Assembly: GCF_003762835.1 (NCBI RefSeq)
Contig: NZ_RJWA01000013.1
Coordinates: forward strand, 1-64,000
Length of the DNA stretch: 64,000 nucleotides
DNA from: Micromonospora sp. HM5-17
Lineage (GTDB): Bacteria; Actinomycetota; Actinomycetes; Mycobacteriales; Micromonosporaceae
Direction of reading: 5' to 3'
Part shown: positions 1-9,030 of the stretch, piece after piece
Layout of the letters: every line of letters starts with the position of its first letter
Position numbering within the stretch: the first letter of the stretch is position 1
Notes under the pieces: generated by a model
Database searches by the model: none
Told to the model about the DNA's origin: nothing
The model's input: only the letters and a program-made list of their open reading frames with translations
Position numbers and translations under genes: made by a program

Positions 1-531
1 AGCGATGAGTCCGAAGACCAACCCCTCGGGGCTTCTGTTCCTCGCCGCACGTCTCCCGTCCGGCGCTTTCGTACGTTAGCCGACCGTTTTCGTCGCGTCA
101 AATCGGCTTTCACCGAATCGATCGACCCGTACGGTCACCCGATCACGGCACAGTTCGACAACCGAAACCATTGACCGAGGATTTCGGCAGACCGGCCGCT
201 CGCGAAGTCACCCACGCGCTCGCCCGGCGCACTGCCGACTCGCCACTCTACCCGGTCGGGAACGCGGCGCCAAATCGCCGCAGGGCGGTGCCGGTCACCA
301 TGCCCGACCAGGCACACGGCGTCGGGACGCCGCCCCGGACCCACGGCCCATACCTCGTCCGCGGTGCGTTGTCCGCGCTGCTCGGTCAGGCTGTTGCTCA
401 TGCGCGGGACTGCGCGGTCCGGCGGGAACGGGCCGGAATCGTGCGCGCGCAGGTGCACAACACCCCATCCGACCGGCGCATTCCCGACCGTCTCCCTGGC
501 CCGGGTGCCGATCAACGGTGCGGGTCAGCCG
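1..531. other. Non-coding spacer left of tyrS
   Basis: No convincing gene is present between the tyrS stop and the left edge. Open frames here are Arg/Pro/Gly-rich and look like frame shadows. The only clear signal is a minus-strand promoter at 73-101, listed separately. The bases after it (1-66) could be an RNA leader containing a GC-rich CCCC/GGGG hairpin-like stretch near 25-33. Confidence 0.6.
73..101 (-). promoter_or_regulatory. Strong sigma-A-type promoter, probably for an rRNA operon off the left edge
   Basis: Read on the minus strand the sequence is TTGACG-N17-TAACGT (-35 at 96-101, -10 at 73-78), close to consensus with ideal spacing. It points out of the window. No start codon or coding frame follows in the remaining 70 bases, so the product may be a stable RNA. 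A 16S rRNA operon beyond tyrS would fit related actinomycetes, but that is inference. Confidence 0.55.
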
Positions 532-1836
532 TCACCCGACCGTGCCCACCTCGACTCCGGCGAAGGTGCGCTTGCCTCGGCGGAGGACCAGGAACCGCCC
601 GTGCAGGAGCATCTCCGGACCGATCGGTGCCTCCGGATCGGTGATCCGCTGGTTGTTGACGTACGCGCCACCCTCGGCGATCGCCCGGCGCGCCTCGTTG
701 AGGCTGCTCACCAGGCCCGCCTCCCGGAACAACACCGCGACGGGCGGCAGTGAGTCCAGCCGGACCAGTCCGGCTTCGGCCAGCGCCGCGCGCAACGTCT
801 CGGGACCCAGCTCGTCGAGCGATCCACGACCGAAGAGCGCCTGGCTCGCCGCCACGGCCTGCCGCGCCTCCTCGGCGCCGTGGACCAGCGTCGTCAGCTC
901 CTCGGCCAGCGCGCGCTGGGCGGCCCGGGCGGCGGGCCGCTCCGCCGTCGCCTTCTCCAGCTCCTCGATCTCCTCGTGGCTGCGGAAGCTGTAGTACCTC
1001 AGGAGTTGGCTGATGTCCCGGTCGTCACTGTTGACCCAGAACTGGTAGAAGGCGTACGGGCTGGTCATCGTCGGGTCGAGCCAGACCGCCCCGCTCTCGG
1101 TCTTGCCGAACTTGGTGCCGTCCGCCTTGGTGACCAGCGGTGTGACGAAGGCGTGCACCGGCCCGCCGCCGCGGCGTCGGACGTAGTCCACCCCCGCGGT
1201 GATGTTCCCCCACTGGTCGGAGCCGCCGAACTGGAGCGTGCAGCCGTACCGGCGGTGCAGCTCGAAGAAGTCGTTGGCCTGCAGAAGCTGGTAGCTGAAC
1301 TCGGTGTAGCTGATCCCCGTCTCCAGGCGGGCCTTCACGATCTCACGGGCCAGCATCCGGTTCACCGGGAAGTGCTTGCCCACGTCGCGGAGGAACTCGG
1401 CCACCGACATCGTGCCGGTCCACTCCAGGTTGTTGACCGGCCGGGCCGCGTTCTCCCCCTCGTACGAGACGAACGGCGCCAGTTGGTCGCGGATCCGCTC
1501 CACCCAGCCGGCGACCACCTCCGGGCTGTTCAGGGTCCGCTCGCCCCGTTCGTTCGGGTCGCCGATCAGGCCGGTGGCGCCGCCGACCAGCAGCAACGGA
1601 CGGTGCCCGGCGAGCTGCAGTCGGCGCGCGGTGAGGACCTGCAGCAGGTTACCGATGTGCAGGCTGGGAGCGGTGGGGTCGAAGCCGACGTAGAACGTCA
1701 CCGGGCCGGCCGCGAGGTGCGCCCGCAGCTCGTCGAAACCGGTGGAGTCGTACATCAGGCCACGCCACCGCAGGTCATCCAGCACGGACTCCCGGCTTCC
1801 GGGGATGGCGGGGGGAAGGCTGCTGCTATCCGTCAC
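532..1836 (-). CDS. tyrS: Tyrosyl-tRNA synthetase
   Basis: Charges tRNA-Tyr with tyrosine in the cytoplasm (class I aminoacyl-tRNA synthetase). The class I signature is PSLHIGN at about residues 58-63, and the KMSKS loop is present as KFGKT near 242-246. A C-terminal S4-like RNA-binding segment (about 365-425) ends in a short basic tail. The GTG at 1836 is chosen because GGAG lies about 10 bases upstream and the resulting 434 residues match the bacterial family. The open frame extends to 1935, but the extra Arg/Trp-rich residues are not family-like. The gene stands alone and is divergent from the alpha-galactosidase. Confidence 0.95.
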   Translation of the reverse strand: MTDSSSLPPAIPGSRESVLDDLRWRGLMYDSTGFDELRAHLAAGPVTFYVGFDPTAPSLHIGNLLQVLTARRLQLAGHRPLLLVGGATGLIGDPNERGERTLNSPEVVAGWVERIRDQLAPFVSYEGENAARPVNNLEWTGTMSVAEFLRDVGKHFPVNRMLAREIVKARLETGISYTEFSYQLLQANDFFELHRRYGCTLQFGGSDQWGNITAGVDYVRRRGGGPVHAFVTPLVTKADGTKFGKTESGAVWLDPTMTSPYAFYQFWVNSDDRDISQLLRYYSFRSHEEIEELEKATAERPAARAAQRALAEELTTLVHGAEEARQAVAASQALFGRGSLDELGPETLRAALAEAGLVRLDSLPPVAVLFREAGLVSSLNEARRAIAEGGAYVNNQRITDPEAPIGPEMLLHGRFLVLRRGKRTFAGVEVGTVG

Positions 1837-2058
1837 GGTCCCGATTCTCCACCATCGCCTTCCCCGGCATCGCCCGCGGGCGGCCCCCACCGAGGTTTTC
1901 GACAGAGGCGGCGCGAGCCGGGGCGCCGGAAACACCGGGGCTCGGGCGGCGACGGCGGACCCGTCGCCGCCCGAGCCGACCGTTGACGGGACAGGAGGGC
2001 CGGCGGCACGCTACCCGGACCGGAGGTGACAGATCTCCCGCGCCCGGAGGTATCCGTC

Positions 2059-4254
2059 GTGACCGTTCCCCAGCAGACCCGCCCGGCGACGCGGGGTAGC
2101 ACCACCGACGGTTTCGTCCACCTGCGCCGGGCCGGGGTCAGCCTCCTCCTGGGGGTCGTCGACGAAGGGCTGCCCGTGGTGCTCCACTGGGGCGGCGATC
2201 TGGGTCCGCTGACCGACCCCGACCTCGCCGACCTCGGCACGGCGCTGCGGCGACCGGTCCGGCGCGGCGCACCGGACGGACGACCCGTCGGCGTCGTGCC
2301 CGAGCACACGCACGCGTGGTTCGGCCTGCCGGGCCTCACCGGGCACCGGGCCGGACGCGCCTGGTCGCCCCGGTTCGTCCGGACCGACCTGCGGGTGGTG
2401 GACGAGGTCGAGACGGCGCCGGCCTGCGCGGTGGTGACGGCCCGGGACGAGCACGCCGCCCTGGAGCTGGAGATCACCCTCGAACTCGACCAGGCCGGAC
2501 TCGTCCGGCTCCGCGCCGGGGTACGGAACCTTGCGCCCGCCGACCCGTACCAGCTTGACGGGCTGCTGGTGAGCCTGCCGGTACCGTCCCAGGCCGCCGA
2601 GGTGCTCGACCTCACCGGTCGGTGGTGCCGGGAGCGGGCGCCGCAGCGCCGTCCGCTCACCGTCGGTACCTGGCTGCGTGAGGGTCGTCGCGGCCGGTCT
2701 GGTCTCGACGCCACCCTGCTGCTCGTCGCCGGCACCTCCGGCTTCGGCTTCCGCTCCGGCGAGGTGTGGGGTCTGCACGTCGGCTGGAGCGGCAACCACC
2801 GCAGTTTCGTCGAGCGGACGCCGGAGGGCGAGACGGTCCTGGGCGGTGGCGAACTGCTGCTCCCGGGCGAGCTGGTCCTCGCGCCGGGTGAGCGTTACCG
2901 CACGCCGTGGGTCTACGGCTCGTACGGGCGCGGACTCGACGAGATGTCCGGGAGGTTCCACGCCCACCTACGCCGCATGGCGAGCCCGCGCCGCCGGCCT
3001 CGTCCCGTGGTGGTGAACACCTGGGAGGCCGTCTACTTCGATCACCGTCTGGACCGGTTGATGGCCCTCGCGGACGCGGCCGCCCGGATCGGGGCGGAAC
3101 GGTTCGTGCTGGACGACGGGTGGTTCCGGGGCCGCCGGGACGACCGGGCCGGCCTCGGCGACTGGTACGTCGACCCGGACGTCTGGCCCACCGGGCTCCA
3201 TCCGCTGGTCGACCACGTACGCGGACTCGGCCTGGAGTTCGGGCTCTGGGTCGAGCCGGAGATGGTCAACCCCGACTCGGAGCTGGCCCGCAACCACCCG
3301 GACTGGCTCCTCAGCACCGGTGGACGGCTGCCCCGTCCGTCCCGCTGGCAGCAGGTTCTCGACCTGACCAACCCGGAGGCGTACGCGTACGTCCTCGGTC
3401 GGCTCGACGCGCTGCTCAACGAGTACGACATCGCGTACCTGAAGTGGGACCACAACCGGGATCTCCTCGACGCGGGACTCCCGCCGTCGGGGCGGCCGGG
3501 CGTCCACGCCCAGACCCAGGCCGTCTACCGGCTGCTCGACACGGTGCGGGAGCGCCACCCGCGGCTGGAGATCGAGTCGTGCGCCTCCGGCGGCGGGCGG
3601 GTCGACCTCGGCATCCTGGCCCGGACCGACCGGATCTGGGGCAGCGACTGCCTCGACCCGCTGGAACGGCAGTCGATCCAGCGCTGGACCCAACTGCTGG
3701 TGCCGCCCGAGCTGGTCGGTTCGCACGTCGGCAAGCCCCGGTCGCACCACACCGGGCGGACCCACAGCCTGGCGTTCCGGGCCGGAACGGCCCTCTTCGG
3801 CAGTTTCGGCGTCGAGTGGGACATCTCCACGATCTCGCCCGAGGAGGAGCGGGAGCTGGCGGGCTGGGTGGCGCTGTACCGGCGGTATCGGGACCTGATC
3901 CACGGCGGCACCGTGGTGCGGGCCGACCACCCCGACCCGGCGCTGTGGGTGCACGGGGTCGTCGCGCCGGACCGGCGCGCCGCGCTCATCGCCCTGGTCG
4001 GGGTCGAGACCGGGACGGTCAGCAGCCCCGGAGCAGTCCGACTGCCGGGGCTGGACCCCGGATACCGGTACACCGTGCGCCCGATCGCGCCCGAGCCGGC
4101 CACGACCACGCTCGCCGCCGCGCCGGCCTGGTTCACCGACGGCGGGGTACACCTCTCCGGCCGGGTCCTCGGCACCGCCGGCCTGCAGGCGCCGCCGCTG
4201 CGTCCGGGCGAACTGGTCCTGCTGCACCTCGCCGCGGATGGCACCGGGCGGTAG
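2059..4254 (+). CDS. Alpha-galactosidase, GH36 family
   Basis: Hydrolyses terminal alpha-1,6-galactosides such as melibiose or raffinose-type oligosaccharides. There is no signal peptide, so it should act inside the cell on imported sugars. The N-terminal beta-sandwich runs to about 290, then the TIM barrel. The nucleophile is Asp ~464 in YLKWDHN, and the acid/base lies in the S-D-C-L-D motif near 530. FVLDDGWF and WVEPEMVN are typical GH36 blocks. The open frame starts at 2026 with GTG, but the GTG at 2059 has GGAGG eight bases upstream and is preferred (731 residues). No dedicated transporter is adjacent. Confidence 0.9.
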   Translation: MTVPQQTRPATRGSTTDGFVHLRRAGVSLLLGVVDEGLPVVLHWGGDLGPLTDPDLADLGTALRRPVRRGAPDGRPVGVVPEHTHAWFGLPGLTGHRAGRAWSPRFVRTDLRVVDEVETAPACAVVTARDEHAALELEITLELDQAGLVRLRAGVRNLAPADPYQLDGLLVSLPVPSQAAEVLDLTGRWCRERAPQRRPLTVGTWLREGRRGRSGLDATLLLVAGTSGFGFRSGEVWGLHVGWSGNHRSFVERTPEGETVLGGGELLLPGELVLAPGERYRTPWVYGSYGRGLDEMSGRFHAHLRRMASPRRRPRPVVVNTWEAVYFDHRLDRLMALADAAARIGAERFVLDDGWFRGRRDDRAGLGDWYVDPDVWPTGLHPLVDHVRGLGLEFGLWVEPEMVNPDSELARNHPDWLLSTGGRLPRPSRWQQVLDLTNPEAYAYVLGRLDALLNEYDIAYLKWDHNRDLLDAGLPPSGRPGVHAQTQAVYRLLDTVRERHPRLEIESCASGGGRVDLGILARTDRIWGSDCLDPLERQSIQRWTQLLVPPELVGSHVGKPRSHHTGRTHSLAFRAGTALFGSFGVEWDISTISPEEERELAGWVALYRRYRDLIHGGTVVRADHPDPALWVHGVVAPDRRAALIALVGVETGTVSSPGAVRLPGLDPGYRYTVRPIAPEPATTTLAAAPAWFTDGGVHLSGRVLGTAGLQAPPLRPGELVLLHLAADGTGR

Positions 4255-4591
4255 CCGGATCAGCGGGGGTGGCTCCGTGACCGGGCCGGTCCGGTGTCGG
4301 CGAACCGGGTCGGTCGGGTAGGCGACGACCCACCACGGCACCGCGGCCCACGGGGTGCCGCCGCGATGACCGGTCCGCTCCGTCAGCAGCGTGGATTACG
4401 CCTTGACTCCCCCGGGACACCTGATCGACAATCCCTATGGGTTAGGTGGGGAATAGCGCAGCGGAGCGCCACCATCCCGTACGTCACCAGCGCCGCCCAT
4501 ACCGCGACCGTCACCGTCGGCCGGCCGGTACCCGTCCCGCCTGTTCCGTCGTCGGCCGGACAGGCTTCGACCATCTCGGGAAGGAATCCCC
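4255..4591. other. Intergenic region with the transporter promoter
   Basis: No coding frame is supported in these 337 bases. The region holds a candidate promoter (4403-4432) followed by a purine-rich stretch with CCCTATGGG and GGTGGGGA at 4433-4452. The start of the next gene is about 150 bases downstream, so its mRNA leader would be long. Confidence 0.45.
4403..4432 (+). promoter_or_regulatory. Candidate promoter for the TSUP-family gene
   Basis: TTGACT at 4403-4408, an 18-base spacer and GACAAT at 4427-4432. The -35 is good and the -10 is a variant seen in actinomycetes. It reads toward the gene at 4592. Confidence 0.4.
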
Positions 4592-5536
4592 GTGCGGAAA
4601 CTTCTGCTCCTCGCCCTGGTAGGGCTCGGTGCCCAACTCGTCGACGGCAGCCTCGGCATGGCCTACGGCGTCACCTCCACCACCCTGCTGCTGGCCATCG
4701 GCACCAACCCGGCGGCCGCCTCCGCCACCGTCCACCTTGCCGAGATCGGCACCACGCTGGCCTCCGGCGCCGCGCACTGGCGGTTCGGCAACGTCGACTG
4801 GAAGGTGGTGGCCAAGATCGGCGTACCGGGCGCGATCGGCGCGTTCGCCGGCGCGACCGTCCTGTCCCGCCTCTCCACCGAGGTCGCCGCTCCGGTCATG
4901 GCGCTGATCCTGCTCGCCCTCGGGATCTACATCCTGGTCCGGTTCACCGTCGCCGGCATCCCCCGGGAGCGGCTCGGGCGGCCGCTACGCAAGCGGTTCC
5001 TCGCCCCGCTCGGCCTGGTCGCCGGCTTCGTCGACTCGACCGGCGGCGGCGGGTGGGGCCCGGTCGGCACGCCCGCGATCCTGGCCAGCGGGCGGATGTC
5101 CCCACGCAAGGTCATCGGCTCCATCGACACCAGCGAGTTCCTGATCGCGGTGGCCGCGAGCATCGGCTTCCTGGCCGGGCTGGGCCGCGAGAACATCAAC
5201 TTCGCCTGGGTCGCGGTGCTGCTCCTCGGCGGGGTGGTCGCCGCACCGATCGCGGCCTGGCTGGTTCGACACATCCCACCGCGGATCCTCGGGTCGGCGG
5301 TCGGCGGCATCATCGTCGTCACCAACGTTCGGTCCCTGCTCCGCAGCGACTGGATCGACGCCCCCGACAACGTCCGCTACCCCGTGTACGCCGTCCTCTA
5401 CCTCATCTGGGCGCTCGCGCTGGTGTACAGCATCTGGCAGTACCGGGCGTACCGGGACCGCGAGACCGTGGAAGCGGTCGAGAGCGCCAGCCACGCCGAG
5501 GGGCGCGGGGTCGCGTCCACCCCGATCGTCGCCTGA
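4592..5536 (+). CDS. TSUP-family (TauE/SafE) membrane transporter
   Basis: Integral membrane protein of 314 residues with about eight hydrophobic helices in two similar halves. Family members export or import sulfur compounds and organosulfonates; the substrate here cannot be read from sequence. The helical hairpin near residue 15-30 (QLVDGSLGMAYGV) and the second-half repeat near 145-165 (GFVDSTGGGGWGPVGTP) are the paired TSUP motifs. The GTG start at 4592 has GGGAAGGAA about six bases upstream. The gene is single, and a hairpin separates it from the convergent FKBP gene. There is no sulfur-assimilation gene beside it. Confidence 0.88.
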   Translation: MRKLLLLALVGLGAQLVDGSLGMAYGVTSTTLLLAIGTNPAAASATVHLAEIGTTLASGAAHWRFGNVDWKVVAKIGVPGAIGAFAGATVLSRLSTEVAAPVMALILLALGIYILVRFTVAGIPRERLGRPLRKRFLAPLGLVAGFVDSTGGGGWGPVGTPAILASGRMSPRKVIGSIDTSEFLIAVAASIGFLAGLGRENINFAWVAVLLLGGVVAAPIAAWLVRHIPPRILGSAVGGIIVVTNVRSLLRSDWIDAPDNVRYPVYAVLYLIWALALVYSIWQYRAYRDRETVEAVESASHAEGRGVASTPIVA

Positions 5537-5615
5537 CGCCCACGCCGGGGCCAGTCTGGTCGTGGGCCTGTGCCCGGGCCGGCGGCGTTCACCTCACCGC
5601 CTCGATCCGTCGGGC

Positions 5616-5648
5616 GGCCGTCCGGTGCGCTTCCCGCACCGGACGGCC
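5616..5648. terminator. Bidirectional hairpin terminator
   Basis: Perfect 14-bp stem (5616-5629 with 5635-5648) and a 5-base loop CTTCC between the convergent TSUP and FKBP genes. There is no U-tract, as usual in high-GC actinomycetes. Confidence 0.75.
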
Positions 5649-5693
5649 CCTGCTACGACCACTCCCCGGCCGGGGCACCGACCGCGGCACGGA

Positions 5694-6392
5694 CTACCGC
5701 GCGTCGAGGACGTCCACGACGAAGCGCAGCGGCCCGGCCGGTTGGCCCTGGCGCGGGTTCTGGCCGTACGCCAGGTCGGTCGGGATGTCGAGCTGGACCC
5801 GGCTGCCGACCTTGACCCCGACCAGCCCCTGATCCCAGCCGGGAATGACGTCGCCGACGCCGATCCGGAACCGCGCGGGCTGACCGCTACGCCAGGAGGA
5901 GTCGAACTCCTCGCCGCTACCGTAATAAGCGCCGACATAGTTCACCACGATGGTCTGACCGCGGCGCACCTCCGGCCCGGTCCCCTCGATCAGCGTGGTG
6001 ACCTCGAGCGTGCTCAGCTCCCCGCGACCAGCCTCGACGACCGGCCGCTCGGACAGCCGCGGGTCGAGAGAGGCGCCGGGGGTCGGGGTGTTCCCGGCCG
6101 GTGTCGGGGCGGGTACGGTCGGCGCGGCGCTGGGCGTCGCGGCCGGGGTGCCGGCCGCCGCCGGCGTCGGCTCCGACCGGTCGTCGCGGTCGTCGCCGAG
6201 CACGATGAGCGCGGCGAACCCCAACCCGACCAGTACGGCCCCGGCGGTGGCGCCGGCCCGACGCTGCCGGCGTGCCCGGATCGCCGCCGCGCGTGCCGCG
6301 GCCGCCTCGGCGGCGGCCCGCCGCTCCTGCTTGGTCGGCCGCCGCTGGCTCGTCGACCCCGGCTGTTCGGTGGCCTGGACCCGATCACTCAT
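5694..6392 (-). CDS. Membrane-anchored FKBP-type peptidyl-prolyl isomerase
   Basis: Accelerates cis-trans isomerisation at prolines, probably outside the membrane where it may help fold secreted proteins. The 232 residues comprise a basic N-terminus, one transmembrane helix at about 48-66 (VLVGLGFAALIVLG), a Pro/Ala/Thr-rich linker to about 115, and an FKBP domain from about 130. The FKBP core motifs VVNYVGAYY, FDSSW, GVGDVIPGWDQGLVG and LAYG are present. The ATG at 6392 is preferred because upstream codons are Arg/Pro-rich noise; GAGGAG lies about 11 bases upstream. It could instead be processed as a secreted protein. Confidence 0.9.
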   Translation of the reverse strand: MSDRVQATEQPGSTSQRRPTKQERRAAAEAAAARAAAIRARRQRRAGATAGAVLVGLGFAALIVLGDDRDDRSEPTPAAAGTPAATPSAAPTVPAPTPAGNTPTPGASLDPRLSERPVVEAGRGELSTLEVTTLIEGTGPEVRRGQTIVVNYVGAYYGSGEEFDSSWRSGQPARFRIGVGDVIPGWDQGLVGVKVGSRVQLDIPTDLAYGQNPRQGQPAGPLRFVVDVLDAR

Positions 6393-6605
6393 CTGATCTC
6401 GGACTCCTCGGTGGATCGTGGGAGTAGGCGGGACGGTCGCCCATCGAAGGGCTTTGCACACCGTACCCGCGTCGGCCCGGTCCGGTCCTGGCCGGTGGTT
6501 CCCCGTCCGGTGGCCGAGCCGCCGGCCCCGCCCACGCCCGGCCGGAGGGCGGTCGGGGCCATCCCCGTGCCCACCGGGGCGGCGAACGGCGGGAGCCACA
6601 GAACG

Positions 6606-6642
6606 GCCGCCGTGGATACCCGTGCGAGGCATCCACGGCGGC
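6606..6642. terminator. Hairpin terminator after the beta-glucosidase operon
   Basis: Twelve-base perfect arms (6606-6617 and 6631-6642) around a 13-base loop, 26 bases beyond the stop of the minus-strand beta-glucosidase gene. It should end the sugar-uptake transcript before the FKBP gene. Confidence 0.65.
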
Positions 6643-6667
6643 GTCCCAGGGACAACGCCGACTCCGG

Positions 6668-8038
6668 TCAGCGCGCCGACCGGTCGGCCAGCCCGCCGCG
6701 CCGCTGGTGCTCGCGGATCAACTCGGCGTAGCGCAGCCCGCTCGCCTTGATGGTGCGTCGCTGGGTGGCGTAGTCGACGTGGACCAGGCCGAACCGCTTG
6801 TCGTAGCCGTACGCCCACTCGAAGTTGTCCAGCAGGGACCAGACGAAGTAGCCGTCGATCGGCACGCCCCGGGCGGCCGCCGCCGCGCAGGCCTCGATGT
6901 GCTGTTCCAGGTAGGCGGTCCGCTCCTTGTCCTCGATCCCGCCCTCCGGGGTGACCTCGTCGTACCAGGCCGAGCCGCTCTCGGTGACCATGATCCGGGG
7001 CGGGGCGTACGTCTGGTGCACCGAGACCAGCAGTTCCTCCAGGCCCGACGGGTAGACCTCCCAGCCCATCGCCGTCTGCACCGCGCCCGGCACCGGAATC
7101 TGCCGGGCGTATGGCACCGGCCCGTCCGGATCGTCCACGATCAGCTGCCGGAAGTAGTAGTTCAGCCCGAGGAACTCGGTGGGTGTCGCGATCGTCTCCA
7201 GGTCACCGGCGCGGACCGGAGGCTCCTGGCCGTACGTGGCGATCATGTCGGCCGGGTAGCCCCGGCCGTACAGGGGATCCAGCCACCACCGGTTGACGTG
7301 CCCGTCCGCGCGGACCGCCGCCGCGACGTCCTCTGGCCGGTCACTGGCCGGCTGGCACGGACTGGGGTTCAGCACGATGCCGACCGCGGCGGGCCGCGAC
7401 GCCGCCGCCCGGATCGCCGCGGTGGCGAGGCCGTGCCCGAGCAGGACGTGGTGTGAGGTCGCGACCGCCCGGGTGAGGTCCCGCTCGCCGGGGGCCATCC
7501 TCCCCTCCAGGTGCCCGATCCAGGAGATGCAGAGCGGCTCGTTCACCGTCACCCAGTCCGTGACCCGGTCCCCCAGCCGGCCGGCGACCAGGGCGGCGTA
7601 CTCGGCGAACGCCTCGGCGGTGGCCCGCTCCGGCCAGCCGCCCCGATCCTGCAGCGCCTGTGGCAGGTCCCAGTGGTAGAGCGTGACCAGGGGTCGGATC
7701 TCCGCCGCCAGCAGCGCGTCGACCAGCCGGTCGTAGAAGGCGAGCCCGGCCGGATTGACCGTACCGGTCCCGTCCGGCACGATCCGCGGCCAGGCCACCG
7801 AGAACCGGTACGCCCCGACGCCGAGCCGGCGCATCAGCTCCACGTCCTCGGGCCACCGGTGGTAGTGGTCGCAGGCCACGTCCCCGGTGTCGCCGTTGTC
7901 GACGGCGCCGGGCACCCGGCAGAAGGTGTCCCAGATGGACGGCTTGCGGCCGTCCTCGGCGACGGCACCCTCGATCTGGTACGCCGCGGTGGCGACGCCC
8001 CAGGTGAAGTTGGGCGGCAACTTGGACAGGTCCGACAC
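6668..8038 (-). CDS. Beta-glucosidase, GH1 family
   Basis: Retaining intracellular glycosidase that releases glucose from beta-glucosides such as cellobiose. The 456 residues form a single TIM barrel of normal GH1 length with no signal peptide. The acid/base is Glu167 in TVNEP and the nucleophile is Glu353 in MVTESGSAW; the N-terminal [14 protein letters not shown] block is diagnostic. It is the last gene of an importer operon on the minus strand (lipoprotein, two permeases, enzyme), so it probably acts on the imported sugar. The preceding gap is 152 bases without a clear independent promoter. Confidence 0.95.
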   Translation of the reverse strand: MSDLSKLPPNFTWGVATAAYQIEGAVAEDGRKPSIWDTFCRVPGAVDNGDTGDVACDHYHRWPEDVELMRRLGVGAYRFSVAWPRIVPDGTGTVNPAGLAFYDRLVDALLAAEIRPLVTLYHWDLPQALQDRGGWPERATAEAFAEYAALVAGRLGDRVTDWVTVNEPLCISWIGHLEGRMAPGERDLTRAVATSHHVLLGHGLATAAIRAAASRPAAVGIVLNPSPCQPASDRPEDVAAAVRADGHVNRWWLDPLYGRGYPADMIATYGQEPPVRAGDLETIATPTEFLGLNYYFRQLIVDDPDGPVPYARQIPVPGAVQTAMGWEVYPSGLEELLVSVHQTYAPPRIMVTESGSAWYDEVTPEGGIEDKERTAYLEQHIEACAAAAARGVPIDGYFVWSLLDNFEWAYGYDKRFGLVHVDYATQRRTIKASGLRYAELIREHQRRGGLADRSAR

Positions 8039-8190
8039 GGGTCGACTCTCCTCCTGGTTCTTGCGGACGCTTCGGGGCGCGCTCCGGCCCTACCGGGCGG
8101 TGGCACGACTGAGGGACGGGACGGGCCGCCGGGTGGGATCGCGGACGCGCCGGCGAGCGGCGGGACGCGGGACGGGGCGATACACGGCGG

Positions 8191-9030
8191 CTACTTGACC
8201 GCGCCGGCGGTCAGGCCGGCGACGAAGTACCGCTGCAGGGCCAGGAAGCCGACGACCACCGGGATGCTCACCACCACCGAGGCCGCCATGGCCTGGTTCC
8301 AGAAGACGTTGTACTGGGTGGCGTATCCCTGGAGCCCGACGGCGAGGGTGCGGCTGTTCTCGTCGGTCATCACGGAGGCGAAGAGCACCTCGCCCCAGGC
8401 CGTCATGAACGCGTACACCGTGACGGCGACGATGCCGGGGATCGCGGTCGGCAGGATGACCCGGAACAGCGTCCGCATCGGGCCGGCGCCGTCGACCTGG
8501 GCCGCCTCGTCGAGCCCGCGCGGGATCGAGTCGAAGTAACCGACCAGCATCCAGATCGAGAACGGCAGCGAGAAGGTCAGGTACGTGATGATCAGCCCGA
8601 GCCGGGTCGCGTAGAGCTCGATCCCGGTGAGGGTGCCGAGGTTGACGTAGATGAGGAAGAGCGGCAGCAGGAAGAGGATGCCGGGGAACATCTGCGTCGA
8701 CAGCACCGTGACCGAGAAGAGCTGCCTCCCTCGGAACCGGTAGCGGCTCACCGCGAAGGCGGCGAAGATCGCGATCGCCACCGAGACGATCGCGGCGACA
8801 CTGGCGACGAGCAGGCTGTTGACCATGTACCGGCCGAGCGGCACGGTCCGCCACATGTCCAGGAACGGCTGGATCGTCGGCCGGGTCGGCAGCCAGGTGA
8901 AGTCGCCCTGCACGTCGCGTAGCGGCTTCAGACCCGAGGTGACCATCACGTACAGCGGCGTGACGACGAAGAGAGTCAGCAGGCTGAGCACGATCCGACG
9001 GGCCCAGCGTTCACCGGTGGTCTCACGCAT
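8191..9030 (-). CDS. Sugar ABC transporter permease (MalG type)
   Basis: Inner-membrane subunit of a carbohydrate importer of the CUT1 class. The 279 residues carry six predicted helices. The cytoplasmic EAA loop that docks the ATPase is at about residues 175-200 (RGLDEAAQVDGAGPMRTLFRVILP). The start at 9030 overlaps the 3' end of the other permease gene by 8 bases, indicating translational coupling. No ATPase gene is present, so a shared MsiK-like ATPase elsewhere would be needed, as in other actinomycete CUT1 systems. Confidence 0.93.
   Translation of the reverse strand: MRETTGERWARRIVLSLLTLFVVTPLYVMVTSGLKPLRDVQGDFTWLPTRPTIQPFLDMWRTVPLGRYMVNSLLVASVAAIVSVAIAIFAAFAVSRYRFRGRQLFSVTVLSTQMFPGILFLLPLFLIYVNLGTLTGIELYATRLGLIITYLTFSLPFSIWMLVGYFDSIPRGLDEAAQVDGAGPMRTLFRVILPTAIPGIVAVTVYAFMTAWGEVLFASVMTDENSRTLAVGLQGYATQYNVFWNQAMAASVVVSIPVVVGFLALQRYFVAGLTAGAVK

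Noticed and set aside
135-515. A 126-codon minus-strand frame after tyrS
   Set aside because: No ribosome-binding site or family; lies in the spacer before the probable rRNA promoter.
2026-2058. Upstream GTG start for the alpha-galactosidase
   Set aside because: GGAG touches this codon, whereas the GTG at 2059 has GGAGG at ideal spacing.
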